Positions 17,672-26,227 of a DNA stretch of 46,646 nt are shown piece after piece. The notes beneath the pieces are model-generated. The model was not told where the DNA came from. It was given only the letters and a program-made list of their open reading frames with translations, and made no database searches. This DNA is from JANRKH01 sp964351245 (lineage in GTDB: Bacteria; Pseudomonadota; Alphaproteobacteria; Rickettsiales; Rickettsiaceae). The position numbers and the translations under genes are program-made. Positions within the stretch are counted from its first letter, which is position 1; each line of letters starts with the position of its first letter. Location: the NCBI GenBank assembly GCA_964351245.1, contig CAYGNF010000004.1, positions 1 to 46,646 of the forward strand, read 5' to 3'.

Positions 17672-19106
17672 CCGACTCCTTATTGAGAATATTAGGCACC
17701 TCGTTTGCCCATTTTGTTATATTACCCGCTCCCATAAAAAGAACCATATCATTACTAGAGACTATATTTTTTATAATTGCAGGTAATTCTTCTGGATGTT
17801 CGAATGTTTCTACGCATTTTTGTGAATATTTACCTATAATAGCCTTCTGAAGTTTTATGTGATTATAATCCTCGATAGGATGCTCTCCTGCGCTATATAC
17901 TGGAGCTATGTATAGATAATCTGAATCCCTAAAACATTCTACAAAATCTTTGAATAAAATTGATAATCTTGAGTATTTATGGGGCTGAAATATAGCTATG
18001 ATTTTCCCCCCTCTTTCTTTTTGGACGATTTGTGCAGTAGCAAGTGTCGCCTTAATTTCAGCAGGATGATGAGCATAGTCATCTATGAATATATTATTTT
18101 TATACTGCCCAGTTCTAGTGAATCTTCTGCGAACCCCCTTGAATTGCATCAATCCTTCTTTGACGGCTCTTACACCAAAATCAAGCTCCACAGCTATTCC
18201 AATGGCAGAAAGACAATTTAGAATATTATGCTCTCCGGGTATAGAAAGATATAGATCTTTGATCGAGTAATAAATACCACTATGAGGAAAGTTAACATCT
18301 ACATCAAATTTTGAACCATCAATCCCCATCCGTATATTTATGGCTCTTACATTAACATCCTCGGATTTTATGCCATAGGTTATCACTTTCCGCTCTATGA
18401 TCTCTGATGCTAGCTTTTTGGTCACTGGGTGATCTGCGCATAATACTCCAAAACCATAAAAAGGTAGGTTTTTTATAAAGTTCTTAAAAGCCGTGTAAAG
18501 AGTTTCAAAATCTTGATAAAAATCCATATGCTCTGGATCTATATTGGTAATCACCGCTATTGAAGACGGGATTTTGATAAAAGTAGCATCTGCTTCATCT
18601 GCCTCTACGATTAAATACTTACCCTCTCCAACATATGCATTAGTTGATTTATGATTTATAATGCCTCCATTTATTACCGTAGGAGCCAGGCCCGCAGCCT
18701 CAAATACAGAGGCAACTATTGAGGTGGTAGATGTTTTACCGTGAGATCCAGAGATGCTGATGCAAGTTTTCATACGCATTATCTCTGCGAGCATCTCTGA
18801 TCTTCTAATGATAGGTATTTGCCTCAAGAGAGCTTCTTGATACTCAGGATTATCTTCCTTTATTATAGTAGAAATAATAATATAATTTGCATTTGTAATA
18901 TTTATGGGATCATGCCCATGATATACTTTCATGCCTAAGCTTTGAAGTCTTACAGTGTTTTCATTGATCACTATATCGGAACCTTGTACATAGTACCCTA
19001 GATTCATTAATATTTCAGCAATTCCGCTCATACCAATTCCGCCTATGCCCACAATATGGAATCTAGACGATGTCCTAGAATTGGCCAAATTTATTAAATT
19101 TTGCAT
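17661..19106 (-). CDS. murC: UDP-N-acetylmuramate-L-alanine ligase
   Basis: MurC adds L-alanine to UDP-MurNAc with ATP. The N-terminal Rossmann motif is FHIVGIGGIGMSGIAE. The Mur-ligase P-loop is ISGSHGKTSTTS, followed by VEADEADATF, ITNIDPEHMD and the C-terminal FIDDYAHHPAEIKATL. The frame runs open to a TTG at 19154. ATG19106 is chosen because it gives the usual short lead before the Rossmann strand and 481 residues, normal for MurC, with AAAAG upstream. It is the first gene of the murC-murB-ddl-ftsQ run. Confidence 0.95.
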   Translation of the reverse strand: MQNLINLANSRTSSRFHIVGIGGIGMSGIAEILMNLGYYVQGSDIVINENTVRLQSLGMKVYHGHDPINITNANYIIISTIIKEDNPEYQEALLRQIPIIRRSEMLAEIMRMKTCISISGSHGKTSTTSIVASVFEAAGLAPTVINGGIINHKSTNAYVGEGKYLIVEADEADATFIKIPSSIAVITNIDPEHMDFYQDFETLYTAFKNFIKNLPFYGFGVLCADHPVTKKLASEIIERKVITYGIKSEDVNVRAINIRMGIDGSKFDVDVNFPHSGIYYSIKDLYLSIPGEHNILNCLSAIGIAVELDFGVRAVKEGLMQFKGVRRRFTRTGQYKNNIFIDDYAHHPAEIKATLATAQIVQKERGGKIIAIFQPHKYSRLSILFKDFVECFRDSDYLYIAPVYSAGEHPIEDYNHIKLQKAIIGKYSQKCVETFEHPEELPAIIKNIVSSNDMVLFMGAGNITKWANEVPNILNKESDES

Positions 19107-19254
19107 TTCTATAATCTTTTGGCGAATATTACACAGAAAAATATTAAAGCGCAATATTTGCTTCTATATTGATAAATCATTGGTAATTATCGGGGTTGAT
19201 TTATGTTATTAGATTGCGGTGTATAAATTACCTAAGTGCATTTTTATCAAAACA

Positions 19255-20823
19255 TCACTCACTATTCTTATATGCAAGAGATTCATATTCTCTTGATAGT
19301 GATATTACTGAGTAAATCCATATCGCACACACAACGATAAAAACTACCATCAAATATATACTAATAGATTCAAATGTAGCATATGGAAAAATAAAAAATA
19401 TTGCTGATTGAATAAATGCGCTGGCGGACTTGCCAAGCTTGATTCCTATACTATCTACCGCAGCTTTACCTCTAGTTTTTAATTCATTATTAAGAGGCAC
19501 ATAAGCCATCTCTTTCGTAGAATCAAATAAAGTATATTTTGTAGACTTAGTGACTACATTTTGAATTGCTCCGAACACAATCGCAAGCATTATTGGGTCA
19601 TACCCTATTAATATGCATATATATGTAAGAAGATCTGATTGAAAATTCGCAGAATAGTAAAACATCACGCCCGTTATAAGCATAGCACTTGGAGTGATAA
19701 TAGATGCAGCAAACCACCCAAGAAATCTTACGATACCAGACCCAATAAGTACAAAAGCTACAGTCAATATACCGGTCATGCGTAAATAACTGCCAACAAA
19801 TGCTAAATTATCTTCAGTAGAGCTATATACTTTTGATATCATTTTTTTCCATGGTCCTTCAACTAAGTTAATGGACAGTCCATAAGAGGTCAGCATAATT
19901 GCTATGAGTAATATATATCTTGATGAAGCAACAAGCCTTACACTATCTATTACTCCCATTTTTTTCTTGGGCGATGTAGAGAACCTGACGATATCATTAC
20001 CTCTGACTTCGAGTATATATTTGTTCATCAAGTAAAATATTAATAATGACATTAATGCAAATACTATTACTACAAACATTATAAACTGCAGAGAAGCTAC
20101 AGTAGCAGTCGTACCAATACCAAATCTAGTATATAAAAATTTCCCTATTTCTGTCTGCGCAACCAGTAATGACCCAGATATGTACAAACCAGTTTGGCCG
20201 AATAGAGCAAACATTGGATAAAATCTTTTAGATTCATCTACTGTAGTGATGCTATTAATAAACTGCCAGAATAATACAGAATAGGCAGCATTGGGCCATA
20301 GTTCTGCTATCACATAAAATAAAGAATACCCCCAATTTGCACCCAATAAAATAAACCACTTGAAATTAGGATATGCTTCTATGATTATATTTGCAGATTC
20401 TTTGGAAAGGTGAATATACTCACTATACGGAAAAACTATACACCCAAAAAACATAAAGCAAATCAAGAATGATGATATTACTATATAGAATAGAGTCTCA
20501 GGTTTAAAGCGATTGACCATTTGTACATATAGTACTGCATACAGCAATGCGGCAGGCATTACTCCCCAAAATTTTAAAAAAGATACAGATTCCGGTCCGA
20601 TCATAGTATTGACTACACTATCCTTTGTAGCTCTTATCACATTTTGTATAAATAAAATACAAAACATCAAGGCCGTGATGCTAAAAAACTTAGGGAGTTC
20701 ATGTATGTATATAGGCCATATTGTACTGAATATACTTTGTGAACTAGATTGATTTTCTACGCGTGGAGTAGAGGTGTTTTTATATAAATCTTTGGAGATA
20801 TTCTGTGCGAAAATTTGGGTCAT
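19255..20823 (-). CDS. tlc: ATP/ADP translocase (NTT family, tlc)
   Basis: A 522-residue nucleotide transporter of the Tlc/NTT family, which exchanges host ATP for ADP or imports other nucleotides in Rickettsiales and Chlamydiales. About twelve hydrophobic helices are visible. Family segments include NVIRATKDSVVNTMIGPESVSFLKFWGV (residues about 58-85), ELWPNAAYSVLFWQFINSIT and TLFDSTKEMAYVPLNNELKTRGKAAVD. The last contains the conserved helix 10-11 loop. Upstream codons reach a TTG at 20835, but ATG20823 is preferred. A promoter with a perfect -35 lies at 20862-20890. Rickettsiales carry several paralogues with different substrates; which one this is cannot be told from sequence alone. Confidence 0.95.
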   Translation of the reverse strand: MTQIFAQNISKDLYKNTSTPRVENQSSSQSIFSTIWPIYIHELPKFFSITALMFCILFIQNVIRATKDSVVNTMIGPESVSFLKFWGVMPAALLYAVLYVQMVNRFKPETLFYIVISSFLICFMFFGCIVFPYSEYIHLSKESANIIIEAYPNFKWFILLGANWGYSLFYVIAELWPNAAYSVLFWQFINSITTVDESKRFYPMFALFGQTGLYISGSLLVAQTEIGKFLYTRFGIGTTATVASLQFIMFVVIVFALMSLLIFYLMNKYILEVRGNDIVRFSTSPKKKMGVIDSVRLVASSRYILLIAIMLTSYGLSINLVEGPWKKMISKVYSSTEDNLAFVGSYLRMTGILTVAFVLIGSGIVRFLGWFAASIITPSAMLITGVMFYYSANFQSDLLTYICILIGYDPIMLAIVFGAIQNVVTKSTKYTLFDSTKEMAYVPLNNELKTRGKAAVDSIGIKLGKSASAFIQSAIFFIFPYATFESISIYLMVVFIVVCAIWIYSVISLSREYESLAYKNSE

Positions 20824-20861
20824 AAAACTAACCAATTTAATTGATGCTTGGCCAGGATTGA

Positions 20862-20890
20862 GAAATACTAGAAGATGCTTAATATGTCAA
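20862..20890 (-). promoter_or_regulatory. Sigma70-type promoter of tlc
   Basis: On the minus strand a perfect -35 TTGACA (20890-20885) is followed after 17 bases by TATTTC (20867-20862), a weak -10. The expected start lies near 20855, giving a leader of about 30 bases before ATG20823. The remaining gap to 21064 shows nothing else recognisable. Confidence 0.45.
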
Positions 20891-21063
20891 TAGAGAAAAT
20901 CAATATGTAAGATTTCTATAGGAATAGTTGATAGATATTTACGTCCTTGAGTTCCCTGATATATAGAAATTAAGCCTATAGTATTACTACTTAATACATG
21001 ATGCCCCCTATTATATATTATCGATCCTTAATTCTTAAATTGATTTGTTGCATCATATATATA

Positions 21064-21621
21064 TTATTGCACAAAAGTAATTTTTTCCAAATCTGGGTCA
21101 GTGATTGTATTACTATTAGAGTTTATATGATCAATATCATACCCCTGTAGCAGTAATTCTATCTTTCGTCTAGGATTGCTTTTGCATTCTGGGTATATTT
21201 CAATCACTAATTCTTGCTCAGAAAAACAATAATGTACTGGACCCGATTCGTGTTTTTCTTTTGCCCATACACCCAGATGAGAATATAAGCTACGGGTATA
21301 TTCAATATTCGAAGATCTTATAATAGGGATTATCTTTTTTGAACCATCCCTTATGTTATATAATTTAACTTTATTATATATCTCTTGATATAGAATATCT
21401 TCTAACTGTGATTCAGTATTAAATTTCGTGAACTGACTATCTTTAAACACAATTAAATCTCTTGATGGAGGCCCGGTGCAATCTCTTAAAATAATAAAGC
21501 AATTATTCATACCATAAAAATACGATCCATCTTTTAAGGCCTGAAGCTTTAGTCCTATATTTTTATAGAAGAGGCGCATCTGTCCTATATTTAATGAATT
21601 GATTAAAAATAATACGTACAT
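21064..21621 (-). CDS. Probable VOC (glyoxalase/bleomycin resistance) fold protein
   Basis: A 185-residue protein with weak signs of the vicinal-oxygen-chelate fold. The N-terminal unit (residues 1-45) reads like a VOC module: a strand, then MRLFYKNIGLKLQAL and NCFIILRD. The C-terminal unit (about 115-155) reads YTRSLYSHLGVWAKEKHESGP, then VHYCFSEQELVIEIYP, close to the GP-HY...ELYP motif of that superfamily. His and Glu in this motif are usual metal-ligand positions. The middle is divergent. ATG21621 is chosen over upstream GTGs because AGG sits 9 bases before it. The substrate is unknown. It is separate from ccmE by about 150 bases, so co-transcription is uncertain. Confidence 0.6.
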   Translation of the reverse strand: MYVLFLINSLNIGQMRLFYKNIGLKLQALKDGSYFYGMNNCFIILRDCTGPPSRDLIVFKDSQFTKFNTESQLEDILYQEIYNKVKLYNIRDGSKKIIPIIRSSNIEYTRSLYSHLGVWAKEKHESGPVHYCFSEQELVIEIYPECKSNPRRKIELLLQGYDIDHINSNSNTITDPDLEKITFVQ

Positions 21622-21769
21622 AATAAATTGCCTATAGTTCACCACAAAATAAATCAGGTTTTATACCCATTCTTAGATTATAGGATCTACGTCAGAGTAT
21701 ATTAAATTCGTGCTGAGCTCTACCAAATTTGTTTAGATAATTAAAATAGGATTCAGTATTAGAGAGTCC

Positions 21770-22168
21770 TTATCCCTTTGAGATAGGTCTATAATTTTCA
21801 TCATGCTTTGCTAGCACATATCTGGCTATAAATACTTTGCCGGATAAATCTAGAGTCCCAGATATTATCACGCCCTGCTCCTCTCTAAAAATAAGAGGCA
21901 GAGCTCCTTTATATCTTACAAGAATAGAATTTTTTCTATCTGTGACTTCAAACTCTATAGTATCTATATCTAAGTGCGTGATAGAGCCACTCTTTACATA
22001 ACCCCCTAACTTTACTTCTTGGTATATTTTATTTTGTAATAAGGAGGTTGGGCTCATGAAGTAAGATATATTATCAGAGAGGCAAAATAATATGATACAA
22101 ACACCCATACTTGCAGATAAAATAAAGCCGCCCCAAAAAAAGAGCCTTTTTTTTGTTTTGCGGTGCAT
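21770..22168 (-). CDS. ccmE: Cytochrome c maturation heme chaperone CcmE
   Basis: CcmE carries heme covalently in the periplasm and passes it to apocytochrome c. The 132-residue protein has a short basic N-terminus, one transmembrane anchor (about 10-30) and the OB-fold beta barrel (GGYVKSGSI, FEVTD, LPLIFREEQGVIISG). The heme-binding HxxxY motif is LAKHDENY, with His122 and Tyr126. Heme attaches to the histidine in the family. Length is near the family norm. It follows a tiny ccmD-like gene and sucD on the same strand with small gaps, suggesting one transcript. Confidence 0.94.
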   Translation of the reverse strand: MHRKTKKRLFFWGGFILSASMGVCIILFCLSDNISYFMSPTSLLQNKIYQEVKLGGYVKSGSITHLDIDTIEFEVTDRKNSILVRYKGALPLIFREEQGVIISGTLDLSGKVFIARYVLAKHDENYRPISKG

Positions 22169-22183
22169 AGAGAATGCTACAGA

Positions 22184-22288
22184 TTACTTCGGTGGTTTTG
22201 AGTGTAAATAATCTTGCGTAATATAATAAACCAGCAAGCTAATACCGGTAAAGTAAACTACATAAGCCGAGATTAGATATATCGTCAT
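22184..22288 (-). CDS. ccmD: Small single-span membrane protein, CcmD-like
   Basis: A 34-residue frame between sucD and ccmE. It starts at ATG22288, two bases after the sucD stop, and ends TAA at 22184, 15 bases before the ccmE start. It begins MTIYLISAYVVYFTGISLL, forms one transmembrane helix and ends in a short basic, proline-containing cytosolic tail (HSKPPK). CcmD is a tiny single-helix protein that helps release holo-CcmE from CcmC and is often encoded next to ccmE. Position, size and topology fit; sequence identity in this family is too low to prove it. Translation probably depends on coupling to sucD since no Shine-Dalgarno is seen. Confidence 0.6.
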   Translation of the reverse strand: MTIYLISAYVVYFTGISLLVYYITQDYLHSKPPK

Positions 22289-22290
22289 AA

Positions 22291-23169
22291 TTAGTTGCTG
22301 TTCAAAAGATTATGAAGACTTTTACCAATTTCTGCAGGGGATTTGCAAATTCTTACTCCTGCGCTCATTAAAGACTCAAATTTAGCCTCAGCAGTTCCTG
22401 ATGTACCAGAGATTATAGCTCCTGCATGACCCATTCTCTTGCCCTCAGGAGCCGTCGCCCCCGCAATAAAGCTTACCATAGGTTTTTTTACTTTACTGGC
22501 TTTATAAAATTCAGCTGCCTTTTCTTCTGCATCACCACCTATCTCTCCTATCATAATGATAGATTTTGTTTCGGGGTCAGCTAGAAACATTTCAAGACAA
22601 TCGATAAAATCTGTACCATTAATTGGATCACCTCCTATCCCAATGCAAGTAGATTGGCCCATGCCTACAGCCGATGTTTGTGCTACTGCTTCATAAGTAA
22701 GAGTGCCAGATCTAGATACTATACCTACATCTCCTTTTTTATGAATATGTCCTGGCATAATCCCAATTTTGCACTCATTTGGAGTAATAACTCCTGGGCA
22801 GTTTGGGCCTATTAGACGAGTTTTTGAGCCAAAGAGAGCTTTTTTTACCCTCAGCATATCTAGTACCGGTATACCTTCTGTAATACAAATCACAAGAGGT
22901 ACTTCAGCATCTATGGCCTCCAATATAGAATCTGCTGCAAATGCAGGGGGTACATATATGACGCTTGCATCGGCTTTTGTACTAGACATTGCATCATATA
23001 CAGTATTGAATACTGGCAAATTAAGATGTACTTGCCCGCCTTTGCCAGGAGTAACTCCTCCTACCATTTTTGTGCCATATTTTATAGCTTGCTCAGAGTG
23101 GAAGGTGCCTTGCGCGCCGGTAAACCCCTGACAAATTACTTTCGTTTCTTTGTTAATTAAGACAGACAT
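22291..23169 (-). CDS. sucD: Succinyl-CoA synthetase subunit alpha
   Basis: SucD binds CoA and carries the phosphohistidine for substrate-level phosphorylation in the TCA cycle. The 292-residue protein has the CoA-binding Rossmann region (KVICQGFTGAQGTFHSEQA) and VGGVTPGKGGQ. GPNCPGVITP and SRSGTLTYEA follow. GRMGHAGAI-type sequence is present as KRMGHAGAIISG and contains the active-site histidine. AGGAG lies 7 bases before the ATG, within the 20-base gap to sucC. Confidence 0.97.
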   Translation of the reverse strand: MSVLINKETKVICQGFTGAQGTFHSEQAIKYGTKMVGGVTPGKGGQVHLNLPVFNTVYDAMSSTKADASVIYVPPAFAADSILEAIDAEVPLVICITEGIPVLDMLRVKKALFGSKTRLIGPNCPGVITPNECKIGIMPGHIHKKGDVGIVSRSGTLTYEAVAQTSAVGMGQSTCIGIGGDPINGTDFIDCLEMFLADPETKSIIMIGEIGGDAEEKAAEFYKASKVKKPMVSFIAGATAPEGKRMGHAGAIISGTSGTAEAKFESLMSAGVRICKSPAEIGKSLHNLLNSN

Positions 23170-23189
23170 TATATTCTCCTAAGTTATTC

Positions 23190-24356
23190 TTATAATAGTT
23201 TTACAGCTTCTGTTGCTTTTTGCGCAGCATCGGCAAGATCACTCGCTGATATTATATCAAGACTAGATTGCTCTAGAATAGATTGACCAAGCTCAACATT
23301 TGTGCCAGCTAGTCTTACCACAAGAGGTATTTTAAGCTCTACCTCTTGCGCAGCAGCAACTATACCTTCTGCGATAACATCACATTTCATAATACCGCCA
23401 AAAATATTCACTAGCACTGCTTTTACTCCTGGATCAGATAGGATAATTTTAAATGCTTTGCTAACTCTTGCTTTATCTGCTCCCCCTCCTACATCAAGAA
23501 AGTTTGCGGGCTCGGCTCCATAATATTTTATTATATCCATAGTAGACATTGCAAGCCCTGCTCCGTTTACCATGCAGCCTATATTACCATCCATCCTTAT
23601 ATAACTTAACCCGGCTTTTGTTGCCTCGAGTTCGTAAGGATCTTCTTCGTCTTCGTCTCTTAAAGCTAGAATACTTGATTGTCTAAATCCAGCATTCTCA
23701 TCAAAATTGATTTTGCCATCGAGGGCAACCATGTCTCCGGCGCCTGTTTGCACAAGAGGGTTAATTTCTATTTGATTTGCATCAGACAAAACGAATGCAT
23801 TATAACATGATTCTGCAATCTTAGTCATGGATTTGAAAGCGTTTCCAGTAAGCTCAAGACCAAAGGCAATTTTCCTGCCATGAAAGGCTTGAAAACCAAC
23901 CGATGGATCGATTTGTACTTTTATAATTTTATGGGGATGAGTTTGGGCTATTTCTTCGATATTTACCCCCCCTTCTGTTGAAGCTATAGCAGTAATACAT
24001 GAATTTTCTCTATCTAATACTAAGCTAAAATAATACTCTTTTTTAATATCGCAGCCTGACTCAATGTATATTCTCCTTACAATCTGGCCTCCTGGACCAG
24101 TTTGATGGGTGACTAAATTCATTCCATATATTTCATGGGCAATTTTTTTTGCTTCTTCTTTAGTCTTGGCGATTTTTACCCCGCCGGCTTTACCCCGCCC
24201 GCCCGCATGAATTTGAGCCTTCACCACATATACTTCGGAATCAAAATCATCTATTATTTTATCAATATCTTGTTTGTTAAATGCCACAACCCCTTTGCCA
24301 GTAGGAATGCCGTACTGCCTTAAAATGTCTTTAGCTTGGTATTCATGTATATTCAT
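23190..24356 (-). CDS. sucC: Succinyl-CoA synthetase subunit beta
   Basis: SucC is the nucleotide-binding ATP-grasp subunit paired with SucD. The 388-residue protein starts with the standard MNIHEYQAKDILRQYGI. It contains VKAQIHAGGRGKAGGVK (ATP-grasp lysine region), EINPLVQT and the C-terminal LVNIFGGIMKCDVIAEGI with FLDVGGGA. Length equals typical bacterial SucC. It precedes sucD by 20 bases. The 149 bases upstream should hold its promoter; a TATAAT-like hexamer is there but without a convincing -35. Confidence 0.97.
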   Translation of the reverse strand: MNIHEYQAKDILRQYGIPTGKGVVAFNKQDIDKIIDDFDSEVYVVKAQIHAGGRGKAGGVKIAKTKEEAKKIAHEIYGMNLVTHQTGPGGQIVRRIYIESGCDIKKEYYFSLVLDRENSCITAIASTEGGVNIEEIAQTHPHKIIKVQIDPSVGFQAFHGRKIAFGLELTGNAFKSMTKIAESCYNAFVLSDANQIEINPLVQTGAGDMVALDGKINFDENAGFRQSSILALRDEDEEDPYELEATKAGLSYIRMDGNIGCMVNGAGLAMSTMDIIKYYGAEPANFLDVGGGADKARVSKAFKIILSDPGVKAVLVNIFGGIMKCDVIAEGIVAAAQEVELKIPLVVRLAGTNVELGQSILEQSSLDIISASDLADAAQKATEAVKLL

Positions 24357-24505
24357 TTACTTATCTTGATTAAAAACTATATGCATAATGATACATTACT
24401 AGTGCAATATTTACAAGCCGGTAAGCATTATATTACATTGCAAAGATTCATCCTGGTGATTTTATACGATAAACCACATATTAGAAAGATGCGTAATGTA
24501 TTTTC

Positions 24506-25162
24506 TCAGGATGATTTTTCGAATATTAAGAAGCTTGGATTTCTAGCTTCTGCTAGAGCTTTTGTGTGAAATTTAGTGATGATATAGTTTTCATGAGGCT
24601 GGTTTTTATCTCGCTCTATTATATGGAGCCCAGCTGCTTTTGCGTTCTCCATCATTGTTTCTACATAATCTTGAATATCAGAAGCAAAAATAAGCCTGCC
24701 ATTTGGTTTTAAGATATTTTTGATTATTTTGAGCCTATCAATAGACCCAAATCTGCGTTTTTTCTGCTTTTGCTTTGGCCATGGATCTGGAAATAACAAA
24801 TATATAATATCTATAGAGTTATTTGGTACATTATCCATTATTGCATCTACTGAATCTGGCCACACTCCTATATTAAGTACATTTTTTTTAGTAGCAAGAT
24901 CTAGGCAGTTTGCTATCCCATTCATATATGGCTCAGCTCCTATAAAATAATCATCCTTATTTAAGCTAGCTTGATGTATAAAATGCTCCGACATTCCTAT
25001 GCCAATTTCTAAAATAACTTGCGATTTTATATGCGCGTATTTGAGAGGATGATCCGGATCGATGATGAATTTCGGCAATTCTGAGCTTAATATCTGTTTT
25101 TTTTGATCGGATAGTCTTTTCCCTACCCTGCGAGCGAATGATTTGAGGCTAGATGTTTGCAT
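24506..25162 (-). CDS. trmB: tRNA (guanine-N7-)-methyltransferase
   Basis: TrmB methylates G46 of tRNA using SAM. The 218-residue protein has the SAM motif ILEIGIGMSEHFIHQ, with the family's IG(F/M)G variant. It also carries the diagnostic PDPWPKQKQKKRR and the C-terminal TKFHTKALAEARN. A GTG lies in frame at 25180; ATG25162 is chosen because it starts right before the basic region RRVGKRL that precedes the family core. It is divergent from the AEC permease gene across about 100 bases. Confidence 0.94.
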   Translation of the reverse strand: MQTSSLKSFARRVGKRLSDQKKQILSSELPKFIIDPDHPLKYAHIKSQVILEIGIGMSEHFIHQASLNKDDYFIGAEPYMNGIANCLDLATKKNVLNIGVWPDSVDAIMDNVPNNSIDIIYLLFPDPWPKQKQKKRRFGSIDRLKIIKNILKPNGRLIFASDIQDYVETMMENAKAAGLHIIERDKNQPHENYIITKFHTKALAEARNPSFLIFEKSS

Positions 25163-25261
25163 AATGTCTATGAATTGCACGTTAATATACGCAAATTTAC
25201 TTTCAAAACTGCATGAATTATGTTATCTTTCTGCGTCAATGTCAATCAAGTAAGTTGAAAT

Positions 25262-26203
25262 ATGCTAGATATACTATCAAGTGTACTGCCGGTATTTATA
25301 ATAATGGTCATAGGGGCCTTTATTAAATTGAGCTGGCTTAAATCCGAAGAATTTTGGAGAGGGCTTGAATCTTTATCTTACTTCTTTTTGTTTCCTGTTA
25401 TGCTTTTTAATTATATTGCTAGCTCAGATCTCAGTAGTATGCATTTAATGAAATTAATTATAGTATTGATATTAGCGACTACTATAGTATCATTTGGCTT
25501 AGTGATGCTGCAAAAAAAATACGAAGTCGATGGCAAAATTTTTACATCAATATTTCAAGGTAGTGTAAGGTACAATAGTTACATTTTTTTTGCTCTAGGA
25601 AATGCATTATACGGCTCAGCGGGCATGGAAATTATCGCAGTAATCTCGGCCTATATGATAATTTATACGAATATGTTATCTATTCTAGCTTTTACTGTAT
25701 ATTGCTCTGAAGATGAGTTTGGCTCTGATAATAAATCCCTAACAATGCAGTGGGAGATGTTTGCAAAAGGATTCTTGATGAATCCTTTGATAATTGCAAG
25801 CATGGTAGGATGCATTTTTAATTACATGAATATAGAAATAATCTCTAGCATTAAAAACACCCTAGATACACTATCTCGTTCAGCCCACACTATAGGCTTG
25901 CTCTGCGTTGGGGCGAGTTTAAAGTTTTATGGTATGAATATAGATAAATTTGCATTATCCATTTCTTGTATTGCAAAGTTGTTAATAATGCCTACTCTGA
26001 CATTCATTATATTAAAGTTACTCGATATTCACGGAATAGAATATTCTGTTTGTATGCTATATAGCGCACTTCCTACAGCAACTAATTCGTATCTTTTGTC
26101 TAAACAGATGGGCGGAGATGTTGAAGTAATGAGCACCATTATAACAATAAGCATTATTTTATCTATTTTAACATTAGCGGTTTTTATATATAGTCTTGCT
26201 TAG
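25262..26203 (+). CDS. AEC (auxin efflux carrier) family permease
   Basis: A 313-residue polytopic inner-membrane transporter with about ten hydrophobic helices in two similar halves. The N-terminal LDILSSVLPVFIIMVIGAFIK and the mid-protein FQGSVRYNSYIFFALG (with the conserved R-x-N-x-x-F/Y pattern) are typical of AEC carriers. Bacterial members often carry malate, malonate or other dicarboxylates. The gene is 24 bases upstream of maeB, so malate or a related C4 acid is a reasonable guess from context only. Confidence 0.85.
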   Translation: MLDILSSVLPVFIIMVIGAFIKLSWLKSEEFWRGLESLSYFFLFPVMLFNYIASSDLSSMHLMKLIIVLILATTIVSFGLVMLQKKYEVDGKIFTSIFQGSVRYNSYIFFALGNALYGSAGMEIIAVISAYMIIYTNMLSILAFTVYCSEDEFGSDNKSLTMQWEMFAKGFLMNPLIIASMVGCIFNYMNIEIISSIKNTLDTLSRSAHTIGLLCVGASLKFYGMNIDKFALSISCIAKLLIMPTLTFIILKLLDIHGIEYSVCMLYSALPTATNSYLLSKQMGGDVEVMSTIITISIILSILTLAVFIYSLA

Positions 26204-26227
26204 CAATAAATGAACAAGGAGAAATTG

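Noticed and set aside
24336..24569. Plus-strand frame of 77 codons across the sucC-trmB gap
   Set aside because: It overlaps the start of sucC and the end of trmB on the other strand, has no ribosome-binding site and no recognisable motif.
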